Below the pieces are notes generated by a model, which was not told where the DNA came from, made no database searches, and was given only the letters and a program-made list of their open reading frames with translations. Positions 8,347 through 9,691 of a DNA stretch of 9,691 nt are shown here, piece after piece. The stretch is from Hyphomicrobiales bacterium. GTDB taxonomy: Bacteria; Pseudomonadota; Alphaproteobacteria; Rhizobiales; Devosiaceae. The first letter of the stretch is position 1, and every line of letters begins with the position of its first letter. A program made the position numbers and the translations under genes. The stretch lies in contig WFOP01000274.1 of NCBI GenBank assembly GCA_015487985.1, forward strand, positions 1 through 9,691, given 5' to 3'.

Positions 8347-8373
8347 GAAGGGAATTCCTGAATGCCGGGAATT
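8347..8373 (+). promoter_or_regulatory. trkH translation start region: Shine-Dalgarno plus small hairpin
   Basis: AAGGG at 8348-8352 lies nine bases before the ATG at 8362. Immediately 3' of it, AATTCC (8353-8358) can pair with GGAATT (8368-8373), putting the start codon in a nine-base loop. The Shine-Dalgarno and hairpin also overlap the palindrome GGAATTCC (8351-8358). The Shine-Dalgarno role is fairly sure; a regulatory role of the hairpin is speculative. Confidence 0.5.
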
Positions 8374-9691
8374 GGTATCCTTGTTTCTTTAGTTTTACTG
8401 GGGCTGAGCGGGGCGACATTCGTTTCCTTTGGCGTTGCATTCCTGCGCGCCGATGCACCGGGAATTGAGACCTTTGGGGTGCTTAGCATCGCCTATAGCG
8501 TTATCGCGATTTTTACGTTCATGGTGGCGACAACAAAACGCCCCGTATTCAAACGTTCCGGGGTATTCAGTGGCGCAATTGCCATGTGGTTCACGCTTAT
8601 TTTCGCGGCCATGCCCCCATTCCTTCTGTTGGAGAATGCACACCCGGCGGCCGCTTTTTTCGAAGCATCTTCAGCAGCAATCACCCTTGGCAGTTCGCTC
8701 ATGCCCGTGGAAAAAATGACAACGGCAATGGTGTTCTTTCGCTCCGTTCTTGCATGGATTGGCGGGCTTTTGACATTAATGCTCGCCGTTTATGTTCTGG
8801 GGCGTTACAGCGTTGGGGGCACCCCCAACAGGGATTTGCGATTTGTCCTGCATGGTGCTTCACGCGGCGACCCGCGATTGGGGGCAACCTTTGTTGAAGT
8901 TGTGGTCCCCTATGCCGCCATGACCCTTGCCTGCATGACATTGCTGATGCTGGCCCAGGTCAATCCTGTTCAGGCCGTTCTGGGGGCACTGAACACGCTG
9001 TCCACCAACAGTTTTGTCGGTTGGCGCGTCTCCGATTCCATTTACAACAATCGCGCGGCCGAAACCATCCTGATGGTGTTCATGCTGGTGGGGGCCACAT
9101 CGATCATCTGGCAACGTACCATTATCTCAAATCAGATAACACAAACGCGCGAACAAACCGAAAGCCTTTCCTATCTCCTGTTTGCATTTTTTGCCATTCT
9201 TGTCGGGCTGATACTTTCCTTCCAGACCTTTCCCGTTTCCCATCAGTTCATGACAGCAATCTTTAATCGCAGCTTCGATATCATATCCACCTTGACGACA
9301 ACCGGTATCACCCACACGCCGGGCGCCGGGGTTGCAGTGCCCGCCATTTTTCTTATCGGCTTGGCCCTTGTTGGCGGAACATCCTATTCAACCGCAGGGG
9401 GCATGAAACTGTTTCGCCTGCAGGCCATGATGCGCCATTCTGCAAACGAAGTCATACGTTTGATTTATCCCAGCCAGTTTTTGCCCGGCTCGGTGGACAC
9501 TGACAAGAACGTTTTTTCCAAAACCAAAGCTGTTTGGAGTGCCTTCTTTTCGCTCATGCTGTTTCTTGTTGTGGGCATGAGCGTTTTTGCCGCGCTGGGT
9601 CACGATTTCATATCCGCACTGACCTTGAGCGTTGGCGCATTTTCCTCAGTCGGCAATATGGTGGGGCCAAACCTGTTCAGCGTTGAGGGGG
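8362..9691 (+). CDS. trkH: TrkH/KtrB-family potassium transporter membrane subunit, 3' end outside window
   Basis: 443 codons are visible and the frame is still open at the right edge. The ATG at 8362 is 25 bases after the trkA stop and has a good Shine-Dalgarno. The protein is a polytopic membrane protein with the superfamily's four membrane-pore-membrane units. Landmarks: MWFTLIFAAMPPFLL before pore 1, FFEASSAAITLGSS (pore 1, Gly110), WIGGLLTLMLAVYVL after it, ALNTLSTNSFVG (pore 2, Ser217), STLTTTGITHT (pore 3, Gly315), GGTSYSTAGGMKLFR (about 370-384), and GAFSSVGNMVGPNL (pore 4, probably Gly435). TrkH forms the K+ pathway and is gated by TrkA, encoded just upstream. Pores 1 and 2 depart from the usual TTTG and GG(F/I) patterns, so ion selectivity may differ from standard K+ uptake. 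Family membership is clear; whether it is the main TrkH or a divergent paralogue is uncertain. Confidence 0.9.
   Translation, partial: MPGIGILVSLVLLGLSGATFVSFGVAFLRADAPGIETFGVLSIAYSVIAIFTFMVATTKRPVFKRSGVFSGAIAMWFTLIFAAMPPFLLLENAHPAAAFFEASSAAITLGSSLMPVEKMTTAMVFFRSVLAWIGGLLTLMLAVYVLGRYSVGGTPNRDLRFVLHGASRGDPRLGATFVEVVVPYAAMTLACMTLLMLAQVNPVQAVLGALNTLSTNSFVGWRVSDSIYNNRAAETILMVFMLVGATSIIWQRTIISNQITQTREQTESLSYLLFAFFAILVGLILSFQTFPVSHQFMTAIFNRSFDIISTLTTTGITHTPGAGVAVPAIFLIGLALVGGTSYSTAGGMKLFRLQAMMRHSANEVIRLIYPSQFLPGSVDTDKNVFSKTKAVWSAFFSLMLFLVVGMSVFAALGHDFISALTLSVGAFSSVGNMVGPNLFSVEG

Noticed and set aside
8037..8489. 150-codon minus-strand frame across the trkA-trkH junction
   Set aside because: It is antisense to the conserved TrkA C-terminus and TrkH N-terminus, with no family resemblance.
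1..9691. CRISPR array, insertion sequence, phage or tRNA/rRNA gene
   Set aside because: No regularly spaced repeats, transposase-like frames, terminal inverted repeats or RNA-gene signatures were seen; almost all bases belong to conserved core genes.

Overview
The window is a single-strand gene block (all genes on +) from an alphaproteobacterium. The evidence is gene order: the end of dusB (nifR3), then ntrB, ntrC, ntrY, ntrX, trkA and the start of a trkH-type gene. The dusB-ntrBC-ntrYX-trkA arrangement is the classic alphaproteobacterial nitrogen-regulation locus. I cannot name the genus; base composition looks moderate in GC by eye, and a Hyphomicrobiales-like or related lineage is only a guess.

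Layout. 1-286: C-terminal ~94 codons of tRNA-dihydrouridine synthase DusB (left end outside). 290-1483: NtrB, the soluble PAS/histidine-kinase nitrogen sensor. 1480-2934: NtrC, a complete sigma54 activator whose start overlaps the ntrB stop (ATGA). 2935-3084: the only sizeable gap (150 bp), with a 7-bp-stem hairpin and a 9-bp perfect direct repeat just before ntrY. 3085-5529: NtrY, a membrane-bound histidine kinase with an unusual lysine-rich tail. 5529-6911: NtrX, its response regulator, overlapping ntrY by one base (TAATG). 6960-8336: TrkA, the NAD-binding gating subunit of a Trk K+ transporter. 8362 to the right edge: TrkH-family membrane subunit, cut off by the window.

Working together. 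NtrB/NtrC would read nitrogen status (in known systems through PII) and activate sigma54 promoters. NtrY/NtrX is a second, membrane-linked pair of related design, often tied to nitrogen, redox or envelope signals. TrkA and TrkH would form a K+ uptake system. Tight spacing (-4, 3, -1, 48 and 25 bp) suggests largely shared transcription, with a possible internal start in the ntrC-ntrY gap.

This is mostly a conserved core region rather than a new system. The points worth a second look are: a TrkH-type pore in which one of the four filter glycines appears to be serine; an NtrX whose ATPase domain lacks both the sigma54-contact loop and the Walker B aspartate; the structured, duplicated leader of ntrY; the charge-segregated NtrY tail with an A8 tract; and a small hairpin placing the trkH start codon in its loop.
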